Of a stretch of 49,141 nt of DNA, positions 1-8,462 are shown one piece after another. Position 1 is the stretch's first letter. Every line of letters starts with the position of its first letter. Under the pieces are notes generated by a model. That model had not been told where the DNA came from. It saw nothing but the letters and a program-made list of their open reading frames with translations, and ran no database searches. The stretch comes from a virus. The position numbers and the translations under genes were made by a program. The DNA lies in IMG/VR virus record IMGVR_UViG_3300047550_004702, positions 1 through 49,141 of that record; one strand, given 5' to 3'.

Positions 1-361
1 ACTTGCGACGATTTGCTGCCTTGCTGCCCTTCTTCAATTTTGAAGGAGGTGTGGTGACAGGAGCCTGAAGATTTCCGCCGGTCTTGCGGTTGTAGTAATC
101 GCGACCCTTCTGAGTCAGCCCGCCGGTCGAACTCTTATGCCCCTTGGCATCGACTGCGGCTTCATCCAAGGCATCTTCCTCCAGGGTTTCTTCCTCTACT
201 GACTCCGAAACCTTATTGTAAATCTGAGAGGCGACATCGACCTTTGCAGCATCCAGCGCAGCATTGACTTTCTCTCCCATCGCAGCTTTGAATGCCGACT
301 CGGCAGCACCAGGCTTTCCTGTGCGCAGAGCATCGATCATCGAAATCAGATTGTTATTCAT
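1..361 (-). CDS. Prohead core-like protein with DUF6321-like tail (3' end outside window)
   Basis: The frame is open from an ATG at 361 to the window edge, so only the first 120 residues are visible. Residues about 5-55 form a helical segment of the type seen in T4-like prohead core proteins (gp67/gp68 group), with an AFKAAMGEK motif and a following VASQIYNKV. An acidic linker rich in Glu follows. Residues about 80-120 carry GLTQKGRDYYNRKTGGNLQAP and end in a Lys/Arg-rich stretch, resembling the small DUF6321 proteins of marine T4-like phages. The position just after the portal gene is where T4 has its prohead core genes 67 and 68, which supports a scaffold role. A late promoter sits 16 bases upstream. 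The family assignments are from memory of the motifs, and the C-terminus is unknown. Confidence 0.7.
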   Translation of the reverse strand, partial: MNNNLISMIDALRTGKPGAAESAFKAAMGEKVNAALDAAKVDVASQIYNKVSESVEEETLEEDALDEAAVDAKGHKSSTGGLTQKGRDYYNRKTGGNLQAPVTTPPSKLKKGSKAANRRK

Positions 362-376
362 TGAAATTATAATGTC

Positions 377-384
377 TATTTATA
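377..384 (-). promoter_or_regulatory. Late promoter upstream of the prohead core-like gene
   Basis: The minus strand reads TATAAATA followed by GACAT. This is the exact T4 late-promoter box, recognised in T4 by the gp55 sigma factor. It lies between the portal stop codon (403) and the next start codon (361), so the leader would be about 10 bases. Confidence 0.75.
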
Positions 385-402
385 GAATTCCGTTGCTCAG
401 AA

Positions 403-1986
403 TTAGGCTGAGCGATCAAACTGTTCATTTCCAGAGATGTCTTCAATACCGCTACCAGTATCTTGTTGCGGATTCTGCAGAGCCTGTTCTGCGGCCATCT
501 CGGCATCTAACTCAATCTCCTCTTGCATCTCCTCGATGTCCTCGTCGGTCATCTTCAGAACATGACGCTTCACCCAGTTCTGAGAGAAGTACGTGCCAAT
601 GAATGGTGTGATAGCATTAAGCTGATCAATTCTTCCTGACAGGATCTCAGCATCCTTCATTTCACTGAAGAAGTTATCCTTGCGGAAGTCGAAGCGGATG
701 CTTTCCTTGAGTTCTGCCCAATCCTCTTCGGTAATCACTCCCTTTAGGATAAGCTGGACTCTCAGCAGTTCGAAGAAGAGAGCCGAGAACTTCTTGCGCA
801 GCTTATTAACAAACTTCTGGAATTTGACCTCGTCTCGGGTGATCTCGGAGGACTTGCCTAGGTTGAACCCTGTATCTGGCTCTAAGCGGGAGATCGGAAC
901 ATTCAGAGAACGATAGAGCTTCTTCTGGAAGAAGATGATGTCGTCGATCTGGCTCAGGTTCTCGCCGCCTGGCAGAGTGCTGATCTCAGTTCCACGACCA
1001 CCTTCGCGACGTGGTAGCCAGAAGTCTTCCAGCATAGACATGTGCTTGCGGTCGTCACGGATCTCACCGGTGACGGCATCATAGACCAGCTTGTTACGGT
1101 ACTGGTTCATTATGTGACGCATGTACTCCTCGGCCTTGCCCTTTGGCAGATTGCCGACGTCGATGTAGAAGATACGACGCTCAGGAGCACGGGAAAGACG
1201 ATAGATCACCAGCGCATCTTCCATCATGCGGAGCTGATTAACCGGCTTTAATGCCTTATGAAGAGGCGAGAGAACACGCTTGCGAGAAGCGTCAAGGATT
1301 CCAGATGGAACGTAGCAGACAGCATCTTTGTTGATCTTCAGACCAACATCGGACTTCTGCAGACCACCGTCCTGGTACAGGTAGTACTCGTCCAGCGTCT
1401 TGATGATCTTGGCACCGGTGACAGAATCTGTCTCTTCCTTGATCTCACGAACCTTGCGGATGCGCAGAGCATCGACGGCGCGCAACTCGAGAATACCCTC
1501 GTCACGGTTCTCTTCATCGACAATGATATGGAAATATAGCCGGCCGTCAACGTACCAGCGACGGAAGATATCCTGGCCATTGAGATTGAAATTGAGAAGT
1601 TGGCAAACCCGATCAAACTCCGCCTTGATCTCTTTCTTGATCGAGTTAGGCTGTTCCAGGTCGTCCAGATTGATGTCCACAGGAGCCTCGTGTTCCTCAT
1701 GGATGATAGATTCGTTGACGATGTCCTCGATCGCCATGTCGCACTCCGGCTGTTCTGCAGAGATGCGATACTTGCGAATCAGGTCGACATCCGTCTTTGC
1801 TGCATCGCCCTCGAGGTCCAGATACTGACCATAGTATCCACCTGCTGCGATCGCTGTCGAACCATCGTCCGACGTCGGCGGAACGAATGACGCCGGCTGC
1901 TCTTCCTGATTCTTCTGACGAAGCAGGTCTCTATCCTGACCAGGTTTAACTCTGTCTAATGTGAATCCGAAGAATTGGAGAGGCAT
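403..1986 (-). CDS. gp20: Portal vertex protein (gp20-like)
   Basis: The 527-residue product is the T4 gp20-type portal, which forms the dodecameric ring at the special capsid vertex through which DNA enters and leaves and on which the prohead assembles. T4 gp20 is 524 residues, nearly the same length. Typical features are the N-terminal acidic segment, the central region around DGRLYFHIIVDE and the APERRIFYIDVGNLPKGKAE segment, followed by a long helical stem/crown region and an acidic C-terminus rich in Glu and Gln. It is flanked by the tail-tube gene upstream and a prohead-core gene downstream, exactly as in T4. It has its own late promoter (2051-2058), and no strong Shine-Dalgarno sequence precedes the ATG. 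Confidence 0.97.
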   Translation of the reverse strand: MPLQFFGFTLDRVKPGQDRDLLRQKNQEEQPASFVPPTSDDGSTAIAAGGYYGQYLDLEGDAAKTDVDLIRKYRISAEQPECDMAIEDIVNESIIHEEHEAPVDINLDDLEQPNSIKKEIKAEFDRVCQLLNFNLNGQDIFRRWYVDGRLYFHIIVDEENRDEGILELRAVDALRIRKVREIKEETDSVTGAKIIKTLDEYYLYQDGGLQKSDVGLKINKDAVCYVPSGILDASRKRVLSPLHKALKPVNQLRMMEDALVIYRLSRAPERRIFYIDVGNLPKGKAEEYMRHIMNQYRNKLVYDAVTGEIRDDRKHMSMLEDFWLPRREGGRGTEISTLPGGENLSQIDDIIFFQKKLYRSLNVPISRLEPDTGFNLGKSSEITRDEVKFQKFVNKLRKKFSALFFELLRVQLILKGVITEEDWAELKESIRFDFRKDNFFSEMKDAEILSGRIDQLNAITPFIGTYFSQNWVKRHVLKMTDEDIEEMQEEIELDAEMAAEQALQNPQQDTGSGIEDISGNEQFDRSA

Positions 1987-2014
1987 ATGATATAACAGTT
2001 CAGTCTAAGAGAAA

Positions 2015-2049
2015 GGCGTGGGAGGAATCCGAAGACTCGCTCCCACGCC
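2015..2049 (-). terminator. Intrinsic terminator after the tail tube gene, overlapping the gp20 promoter start region
   Basis: On the minus strand GGCGTGGGAG (2049-2040) pairs perfectly with CTCCCACGCC (2024-2015) across a 15-base loop and is followed by TTTCTCTT. The 10-bp GC-rich stem and U-rich tail make a good intrinsic terminator for transcripts coming from gp18/gp19. The late promoter box lies directly in front of the 5' arm. Confidence 0.8.
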
Positions 2050-2050
2050 A

Positions 2051-2058
2051 TATTTATT
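2051..2058 (-). promoter_or_regulatory. Late promoter for gp20
   Basis: The minus strand reads TAATAAATA, a one-base variant of the T4 late box, between the gp19 stop (2074) and the gp20 start (1986). It abuts the terminator stem at 2049, so the expected start point (about 6 bases on) falls inside the 5' arm of the hairpin. Confidence 0.65.
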
Positions 2059-2073
2059 AGAGAAAAACGAACC

Positions 2074-2601
2074 TTAGTTCGTCGTGTTACTTTCCCAGTA
2101 GGTGACCTGGAATTCGACGCCGAATTCTTCGATCGTGTTCTCTGAGTCGTAGCTCACATCGATTGCTGAGACCGCTGAAGGCCAGCAGCCGCGGAAATCG
2201 TAGCGCTTGAGGACCTGGCCCTGACGGTCGAGCTGCTCGACTGCCAGATCGGCCATATACTGAGCGGGATTGGTCTCTCCAGTATTTGCAGCGTGAGCAT
2301 TGATGCCGTTCATCCAGCGCTCGAAAGCATTGCGAAGCTGGAAGTCGGTGTCATTGATTACAGTCACGCCCCATGCCTCGAACGTACGGTCTCCAGCGAT
2401 CTGGAGTTGACGACCGCGGAATGGGATCGTGATTGGGGCGATCAGTGATGAAGGCAGTTGAGCAGCCTTGATCAGGAAGGAAGCAAGCTCAACATTTCCT
2501 GCAGCATAGGCAGGAAAGTTTGCGGTGACCTTGAACAGGTTGTTGCGTGCTCCGCCACCGACCAGCTTCGCCTTGAAGTCATTAATACCTAAGTTAGCCA
2601 T
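2074..2601 (-). CDS. gp19: Tail tube protein (gp19-like)
   Basis: The 175-residue protein is the T4 gp19 family member (T4 gp19 is 163 residues) that stacks in hexameric rings to build the inner tube of the contractile tail. Characteristic segments are the N-terminal region ending in NLFKVTANFP, the IPFRGRQLQIAGDRTFEAW segment and the C-terminal YWESN ending. It lies directly downstream of the sheath gene and upstream of the portal, as in T4. A clear Shine-Dalgarno sequence (AAAGGAG) lies about 8 bases before the ATG. It is probably co-transcribed with gp18 from the promoter at 4445 and terminated at 2015-2049. Confidence 0.97.
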   Translation of the reverse strand: MANLGINDFKAKLVGGGARNNLFKVTANFPAYAAGNVELASFLIKAAQLPSSLIAPITIPFRGRQLQIAGDRTFEAWGVTVINDTDFQLRNAFERWMNGINAHAANTGETNPAQYMADLAVEQLDRQGQVLKRYDFRGCWPSAVSAIDVSYDSENTIEEFGVEFQVTYWESNTTN

Positions 2602-2629
2602 GATAGGGTTCTCCTTTGGTTAGTGGTTA

Positions 2630-4384
2630 TTATTTTCCAACCAGCTCGGAGAAATCGACGCCAGTGCGAGTGGCGATGAAATTCAGAGTGATGAAGTTGA
2701 TTGAACGTGCTGGCTTGATGTAGATGTCAGCACGGAACTCGTTGCGATCGATTACGTCGCCTGTGTTGTTAGTCTCATCGCAGACCACCTTGAAGTCGGT
2801 GATACCACGGCGGCCCTGAACATCACGCAGGAATGGTTCGACCATATTGCGGAACATTGCGCGGGTGAACTCGTCGTTCAGCTCGAACAGCTGGAACTTA
2901 GCCGCAGTAGCGACTGACTTTTCAAGTGCAATGAACAGGCGACGGACGTTGATACGATCGAAGGCTGATGGCTTAGCCAGAGCAGTCTTGTCTCCATAGA
3001 GGACAGTTCCCTGACCTGGGAAGGAGACGATCGGATTGATGCGGGCCTTGTACAATGTATCACGATCAGCCTGTTTTGGATTGAAGGCGATCTTCGTGAT
3101 GCCAAGGAGTTGACCGCGATTCAGACCGGCTGGTGAGAACCAGGCATCAGCAACGTTGTCAGTATAAGCACAGAGACCAGCAACGTGTCCGCATGCAGGA
3201 ATCCAGCGATAGACATCGTTGTACTTGTCATAGACCTTAACTGCCGTGCTGTCAATCACCGCATACGACGTCGAAGTGAGCGTATCTGCCCAAGTCTTGA
3301 CATCAGCAGCAGGAGTTGCTGTTCCGACTGTATCCTCGGTTGGAGGCGATACGAAGACCACAATATCCTTGCGAGCATTGGCAACAGAGATTAGCTTTTC
3401 AGCAATCGTATTAGCTCCGTTAGCATCATTCGTGGAGAACAGCAGGTTAACGTCAACTGTTTCTGCATCAGCAAAGACGTCAATTCCGGTGCTCAGCTGT
3501 GATGTACCGACTGTAGAACCATTCGCTCCGCCTGATAACGAATAACCTTTGACGGTCGATTCCGTTCCAAATGAGATTCCAGCGGAAGCTGCTTCTCCAG
3601 AATTTGGCATAATTAGCGCTTGGCCGTCTGGAGCATCAAAGTGGTCGAGCCAGTAGATATAGTTTGACTCGGTATTGACGACGTTCTTGTAGTAGTTTGA
3701 AGTGCCGTCCGCCTTGACCGCGTCAGAGGCCTGGGAAACGAAGGCGAACTTCTCAAGAACCTGACCCTTTGTTCCGCTGATCAGTCCATCCTCGTCGATA
3801 ACGACGATATGGATTTCATCGTTTGACGCTCCATACTGAGCTGCGAATGCACTAGTTCCAGGAGCAGCATCAAAGTTTGATGCATAGTTGATAACGGCAC
3901 CATTTACGGTAGTTGTCCAGGCGCCGAAGGCAGCCGAGCTCGAGCAAACCTCAACTCGAAGCGAATCGCCGAGAACTCCGGGGAACTTGGCACCCCAGAC
4001 TCCTACGTTAGCCGCACCACCTTCATACGAATCTTCGTATGACTGACGGTTCTTGATAAGCAATCCAATGTTACCGCCGGAACCCGATGTCGAATTCTTT
4101 GCAGTAGTTGATCCGCCACTTCCATCCGGAACTACGCGAACTACCTTCAAGGCAGTGGCGTACTTCAGAAATGAAGCGGCAGTGAAAAATGATTTTGCTG
4201 TGGTGTCGTTCGGGGAACCGAATGTGTTTACGAGCTCTTTCTCGCTCGAGACAGTACGGATTTCCTCGGCAGGACCCCAGCTGAAAGCTCCGACGAATCC
4301 ACCGATTGAGGTAGAAACGGCCGGAACGACGTTCGTCAAGTCAATTTCCTTGACCTGAACTCCGGGTGATACTTGGAATGCCAT
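2630..4384 (-). CDS. gp18: Tail sheath protein (gp18-like)
   Basis: The 584-residue product is the contractile tail sheath subunit. The N-terminus MAFQVSPGVQVKEIDLT, with VGAFSWGPAEE a little later, is the classic start of T4-type sheaths. The C-terminal domain contains the conserved core: FELNDEFTRAMFRNMVEPFL, a GRRGITDFKVVCDETNN segment and the YIKPARSINFITLNF strand. T4 gp18 is 659 residues, so the variable, surface-exposed middle domains (roughly residues 90-330) are somewhat shorter here. Position between the large terminase and the tail tube matches T4. A late promoter lies about 60 bases upstream. Confidence 0.97.
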   Translation of the reverse strand: MAFQVSPGVQVKEIDLTNVVPAVSTSIGGFVGAFSWGPAEEIRTVSSEKELVNTFGSPNDTTAKSFFTAASFLKYATALKVVRVVPDGSGGSTTAKNSTSGSGGNIGLLIKNRQSYEDSYEGGAANVGVWGAKFPGVLGDSLRVEVCSSSAAFGAWTTTVNGAVINYASNFDAAPGTSAFAAQYGASNDEIHIVVIDEDGLISGTKGQVLEKFAFVSQASDAVKADGTSNYYKNVVNTESNYIYWLDHFDAPDGQALIMPNSGEAASAGISFGTESTVKGYSLSGGANGSTVGTSQLSTGIDVFADAETVDVNLLFSTNDANGANTIAEKLISVANARKDIVVFVSPPTEDTVGTATPAADVKTWADTLTSTSYAVIDSTAVKVYDKYNDVYRWIPACGHVAGLCAYTDNVADAWFSPAGLNRGQLLGITKIAFNPKQADRDTLYKARINPIVSFPGQGTVLYGDKTALAKPSAFDRINVRRLFIALEKSVATAAKFQLFELNDEFTRAMFRNMVEPFLRDVQGRRGITDFKVVCDETNNTGDVIDRNEFRADIYIKPARSINFITLNFIATRTGVDFSELVGK

Positions 4385-4416
4385 TGGATTAGATTCTCAA
4401 AGTTGAGGTTTGATGT

Positions 4417-4444
4417 GAAGCATAATACGGATTATCAATGCTTC
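4417..4444 (-). other. Small stem-loop in the gp18 leader
   Basis: On the minus strand GAAGCAT (4444-4438) pairs with ATGCTTC (4423-4417) across a 14-base loop, immediately after the late promoter box. There is no U-rich tail, so it is not a convincing terminator. It may be a leader structure or chance. Confidence 0.35.
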
Positions 4445-4452
4445 TATTTATT
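4445..4452 (-). promoter_or_regulatory. Late promoter for gp18-gp19
   Basis: The minus strand reads TAATAAATAG between the gp17 stop (4466) and the gp18 start (4384). It matches the T4 late box with one change and leaves a leader of about 55-60 bases for the highly expressed sheath and tube genes. Confidence 0.7.
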
Positions 4453-4465
4453 ACAGAGCACTTCT

Positions 4466-6097
4466 TCAGTATATTGGAGTAGCTGCTTCATACCACACAT
4501 TTCCGTCTTTATCGACTTCGGTACCATCTTTCTTGGTCTCAGGCTCCAGGTTGCCCATCACTCCGACCGGCGTGACATCCTCTTCAATTAGTTTCAGACG
4601 GTCTGCGTAAAGAAGGTCTCGAACATCCATGCTGGACATCTGAATGAAGAGGTCAGTTGCTGCGAACCAGCCGAACACGACCAGTGCCATGACGGTATCA
4701 TCATGATTTCCTTCGGAAGCCTCATACGACTGACCCTCAGCAATGAATGTGCTAAGCTCTGCAATCGTATCTGCATCAGCGATCAGCAGCTTCTTTCCCT
4801 CGATTAGGTCCTTCAGGTTAGAGCATCCGATCCTCTTGGTCTTCTTGGTCGTTGTCAGTCCAATTGAACCATTCGCCACGGTCGATTCGACGAACATGTT
4901 CTCGTATTCCAAGTCGTAATACAGAGCATTACAAACCACAGACCCCTGGTCGTTGTTCTCCACTACGATGTAGGCATCGTTGTACGTCTTCGCGTACTTG
5001 TAGATCGTATCAGGAAAAATCAGAGGAGACACTAGCGCATCTCGAAATGTCGCCACCTGTTTGAATGGTTTAGCTGTCACATCAATGACTGAGAACGTAG
5101 AATAGTCCTGGTTTCGCCCCTTCGCCACGTCCACACACATCACATAGTTGTGGTCGGAGATCGGCTTCTCGTAGACGCAGACGTTATTCTGCCGATAGAT
5201 TGGAGAGGCTGCCTTCAGCCCCAATAGCGTTTCAGCATTGATCAGAGTATTGCCCGTTCCATGGAACGAATTACCGAATTCTTGCTCGAACTGCAGTTCT
5301 GACGTATTGGAGACGGTCTGCTTCTTCCAGTTCTCATCACGACCCGGCACGTCCCACCAGTCTACGCGGAAGGGCTTGAACTCGTTGACGCCTTGTACAG
5401 CACCTTCCCAGATCTTGTGGAACTGGTTGCCGACACCGTTGGCCGTTGAAGTGATGATGACTCGAGAGGTCTTACCGGACGAAACTACTGGATACGTCGA
5501 GGTGTAGAAGGTCGTGGCGTTCTCAACGAAGGCAAACTCGTCCATGAACAGAAGGTTTACAGACATACCACGGATAGATGATCCTGAGGTAGCGGAGGCG
5601 ACGATTCGAGAGTTATTCGAGAACTCGATGGATCCCTTGTTCAGTGCTCGACAACCAGGCTGAAGGAAGAATGGCAGGTTCTCCAGGGCCAGGGTGACGC
5701 GCGCCAACATCTCTCGAGCCGTGGCAGCCTTATTGGCCAGGATGGCAATGGTCTTGTCAGGAGAGAACAGCGCGAACCAGAGCAGGTAGATGACTGAACT
5801 GATGGACTTACCAGACTGACGGCATGCCAGAACGATGGAGAACCGATTCTCGTTGAAGTGCCTGAACATCCGATCCTGGTAGGGATACGGCTCGAACCGT
5901 ACCAGACCGCGGTCCAGCGAGATCACCTTGACGTACGTCTTCGCGAAGTACACCGGATCCTTCATACACTTCAGGTACTCCGAGATCTCTTCCTCAGTGA
6001 ATTTCTGCTGTACACCATCGCGCTTAACCTGCGGGTTGCCTAAGTACCCCAGATCAGCGTTCTTGACGTACATCTGGCTGTTCTGCGGCTGTGACAT
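4466..6097 (-). CDS. gp17: Terminase large subunit (gp17-like)
   Basis: The 543-residue protein is the ATP-driven DNA packaging motor and headful nuclease. Residues 91-98 are the Walker A motif ACRQSGKS, residues 182-188 the Walker B segment LLFMDEF with catalytic D186/E187, and residues 216-221 the coupling motif TSTANG. The RNase H-fold nuclease follows, with probable metal ligands D323 (in CVDVAKG), E380 (in VVENNDQG) and D466/D467 (in GNHDD). T4 gp17 is 610 residues, so this is a compact member. The ATG at 6097 is preceded by a strong Shine-Dalgarno (AAGGAG) and overlaps the end of gp16 by 44 bases in another frame, suggesting translational coupling of the two subunits. Confidence 0.98.
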   Translation of the reverse strand: MSQPQNSQMYVKNADLGYLGNPQVKRDGVQQKFTEEEISEYLKCMKDPVYFAKTYVKVISLDRGLVRFEPYPYQDRMFRHFNENRFSIVLACRQSGKSISSVIYLLWFALFSPDKTIAILANKAATAREMLARVTLALENLPFFLQPGCRALNKGSIEFSNNSRIVASATSGSSIRGMSVNLLFMDEFAFVENATTFYTSTYPVVSSGKTSRVIITSTANGVGNQFHKIWEGAVQGVNEFKPFRVDWWDVPGRDENWKKQTVSNTSELQFEQEFGNSFHGTGNTLINAETLLGLKAASPIYRQNNVCVYEKPISDHNYVMCVDVAKGRNQDYSTFSVIDVTAKPFKQVATFRDALVSPLIFPDTIYKYAKTYNDAYIVVENNDQGSVVCNALYYDLEYENMFVESTVANGSIGLTTTKKTKRIGCSNLKDLIEGKKLLIADADTIAELSTFIAEGQSYEASEGNHDDTVMALVVFGWFAATDLFIQMSSMDVRDLLYADRLKLIEEDVTPVGVMGNLEPETKKDGTEVDKDGNVWYEAATPIY

Positions 6098-6488
6098 TCT
6101 GCTCCTTCAGTTTTTCGATCAGGTGCTTCTGTAGATCAGTGGTTGATCCGAGGAAAAGGTTGTTCTGAGTCAGTGCTGGCTTCGCAGGATCCGCATCATC
6201 TTTCTTCTCGATGTCCTTCTTGGCCTTCTGTAGAGTCATGAGTTTGTCGGTCATGTCTGAAGTGTTCTTCAGCATGTTGCTGAGGACCTCGAAGGCACGA
6301 GGGTGTTCTGACTGCATAGCCAGATTCAGCATCTGCTCGATCGCCTCGTTTGACTTTGCCACAAGGTTTCGATATGTCTCACGAGAGAACTCGTAGTCAT
6401 CCTGTATGTCTCCCTTCTTGGGAGGCGGCGGAGGAGCCGGCATGTTCTTCTCCAGCTGCTTGATCAACTCTTCTGATTTATTGGTCAT
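6054..6488 (-). CDS. gp16: Terminase small subunit (gp16-like)
   Basis: This 144-residue protein sits between gp15 and gp17 and overlaps gp17, as the small terminase does in T4-like phages (T4 gp16 is 164 residues). It is strongly helical, with a proline run (PAPPPPPKK) near the N-terminus, a central helical pair around residues 35-90 (YRNLVAKSNEAIEQMLNLA, then MLKNTSDMTDKLMTLQ) typical of gp16 oligomerisation coiled coils, and a charged C-terminal tail. The protein would recognise DNA and regulate the gp17 ATPase and nuclease. Identity rests on position, size and coiled-coil character, since gp16 sequences are poorly conserved. Confidence 0.88.
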   Translation of the reverse strand: MTNKSEELIKQLEKNMPAPPPPPKKGDIQDDYEFSRETYRNLVAKSNEAIEQMLNLAMQSEHPRAFEVLSNMLKNTSDMTDKLMTLQKAKKDIEKKDDADPAKPALTQNNLFLGSTTDLQKHLIEKLKEQNVTAAEQPDVRQER

Positions 6489-6505
6489 GACGAAGAGAGG
6501 TTAGC

Positions 6506-7495
6506 TTAAGGATCTAGAAGAAACGGAGGATAGACTCCGGCGACGTTCGTGATTGACCTAGAGATACCAGAAGTCCCTCCGACCAAAGTATCTCCGCCTC
6601 GGAAGACGCCGTCAGCATTCTCAACGACCACGACATTTCCAGAGAATGATGTCACGATACCAGTGGCTCCAGTCATGCTGTCGGTGACGATTTCTCCATT
6701 CGTAAAGTTTCCGACACCGGAATTTACCGTGATGTTAAAAGTATTAGTGAACTCCAGGAAGTCGATCGAAGTAGTGACAGTGTAATTGTCATTCTCGGTG
6801 GCCGAGGAAGGATCGACCTGAACAGTGATGCTGTCACGTCCTGCTCCCGGAGCAGCAAGCTCAACGTCAGCAACCTTGATGACCGCGCGCTTGGAGACTG
6901 GCCCGTAGAATCGTAGGCGTGTCTCGAAATCCAGTGTATAGATGATCGCCCGGCGCTGAACAAAATCTCCTTCGTAGTCCTCGTTCATCTGAACTCCGGT
7001 CAGTACGAACGGCATGTCAGTCTTTACATTCAGTGAATCCAGATCCTTGATAGTGACAGTGTACTCTGGCTGAAAGTGTGGAAGGATCTGCTCCAGACAC
7101 TGAAGAGCATCATCCTGGTTCTTCGCCATGATCGACAACTGCAGCCCCATTCGGTATGGGGCATAATTACGGACCACGCTCTTCTGATTCGGATCCGCGG
7201 AGATGACCTCGATCAGATTGTTTCGATTCGTCTTTATGCTGGCATCGTAAGTCAGAGAAATGATCTCAAATGACATGCGAGGAAGCTTGATTGCTACCTT
7301 GCTAGCATCCAAGTTAGGCTGCTCATCGAGTCTGGCCAGGAACTTCTGTTTTGGTCCATACGCCAGTGGGACTCGTGTGATGTTCACGACCTTACCGCTG
7401 GAATCTTTACGGACAACAGAAATGTTATTGAAGAGCGTTCCAAATACTGAAACGACCTTGCGAATTGTGGCGTGGTAGAAGTGGCCCTGGAACAT
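6506..7495 (-). CDS. gp15: Tail sheath stabiliser / tail completion protein (gp15-like)
   Basis: The N-terminal ~200 residues match the gp15 family, which caps the tail and joins it to the head: MFQGHFYHATIRKVVSVFG at the start, then an LFNNISV strand and a conserved YDASIKTNRNNLIEV segment (compare the equivalent T4 'YNAPFKTN' region). At 329 residues it is longer than T4 gp15 (272). The extra C-terminal part, residues about 205-329, has the FTNGEIVTDSMTGATGIV / FRGGDTLVGGTSG type of beta repeat that is common in virion proteins of marine T4-like phages. It starts 2 bases after the gp14 stop, with GGGAG about 8 bases upstream. Confidence 0.93.
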   Translation of the reverse strand: MFQGHFYHATIRKVVSVFGTLFNNISVVRKDSSGKVVNITRVPLAYGPKQKFLARLDEQPNLDASKVAIKLPRMSFEIISLTYDASIKTNRNNLIEVISADPNQKSVVRNYAPYRMGLQLSIMAKNQDDALQCLEQILPHFQPEYTVTIKDLDSLNVKTDMPFVLTGVQMNEDYEGDFVQRRAIIYTLDFETRLRFYGPVSKRAVIKVADVELAAPGAGRDSITVQVDPSSATENDNYTVTTSIDFLEFTNTFNITVNSGVGNFTNGEIVTDSMTGATGIVTSFSGNVVVVENADGVFRGGDTLVGGTSGISRSITNVAGVYPPFLLDP

Positions 7496-7497
7496 TC

Positions 7498-8457
7498 TCA
7501 GTTCTCCCTAGAGACTTCTCCAAACGGATTATGTTCCGTAAAGTCGATGATCTCATTTGACTCGAGCTCGAAGGCACGATTCTGTGCCTGCTGGTTGCTG
7601 TTCACGAAGGTACGATCCGCGGCTTCGGTCGCAATCGTGTATGCCTGCAGAATATCCCACTGCGCTCCGGATGTCTGCCCGATCAATTTGCCAATCTGAT
7701 TTTCCGTGACCTGGAACTCGTTGTAGTCTCCTGTATTAGTAGTCACCAGTCCCAGATAGAGGTTGAGTTGACCTGCGACATTGATATCCTCAAATCGTAG
7801 CACCTGAGCCGAGATGGTTTTAGCAGCGATACCTCCGGAGGCAGGAGAAAGAATCTGCGTGACAGTCTCACCGAGTTCAAATTGAGTGCCATTCGAGTTG
7901 CCAATCTTGAAGACATATTCTGTGGCAAAAGATCGTGATAGTGCATCAAGCTCGCTGACCCCGGTCTTGATCTCCTCGTTGGAGTACTCGAAGAGCTCGC
8001 AACGTAGCTTGTAGACTGGAAATTTCGACAACTGGTAGAATGGGGACTGGTGGTCGACGAACTTAATCTCAAACAGACCCTTCGACATCGGAAGATAGAT
8101 CAGGTCACCTTCAGCTGGACGATTCGAGATGATGCCGTTGTTCCAGAATCCGACCAGCTTCTCCCAGGTCTTCTTAGCTACCACGAAGGTAGCCTGATCG
8201 CGAATCTCAAGACCGAACTTGCTCATCAGAGAACCGTCACCCTCGAATCCATCCACGCTTTCCAGGTACATCTCAATGGAATACGCATCACTGAACTTAG
8301 ACTCGATGGCCTCATTAAGGACCATGTCGCGCGAGACCATGTGTCTAGGAAGGTACATGACCTCCTGACCGTAGATCTTCAGGGACTCGATGATCAGATC
8401 CTCATAGAGGTTCTGTTCCGAGCGTACCGTCTGTGAAAAGTAGACGTTTCTCGGCAT
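7498..8457 (-). CDS. gp14: Neck protein / head closure (gp14-like)
   Basis: The 319-residue product matches the T4 gp14 neck protein that, with gp13, closes the filled head and accepts the tail. The diagnostic N-terminus runs VYFSQTVRSEQNLYEDLIIE, followed by GQEVMYLPR and a segment with MVLNEAIESKFSDAY and the EMYLESVDGFEGDG motif. T4 gp14 is 256 residues. The extra length lies in the C-terminal half, which contains an ELGETVTQ ... GQTSGAQW beta-repeat region like that in the neighbouring gp15. An AGGA Shine-Dalgarno overlaps the gp13 stop codon, indicating coupled translation. Confidence 0.94.
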   Translation of the reverse strand: MPRNVYFSQTVRSEQNLYEDLIIESLKIYGQEVMYLPRHMVSRDMVLNEAIESKFSDAYSIEMYLESVDGFEGDGSLMSKFGLEIRDQATFVVAKKTWEKLVGFWNNGIISNRPAEGDLIYLPMSKGLFEIKFVDHQSPFYQLSKFPVYKLRCELFEYSNEEIKTGVSELDALSRSFATEYVFKIGNSNGTQFELGETVTQILSPASGGIAAKTISAQVLRFEDINVAGQLNLYLGLVTTNTGDYNEFQVTENQIGKLIGQTSGAQWDILQAYTIATEAADRTFVNSNQQAQNRAFELESNEIIDFTEHNPFGEVSREN

Positions 8458-8462
8458 TTGAA

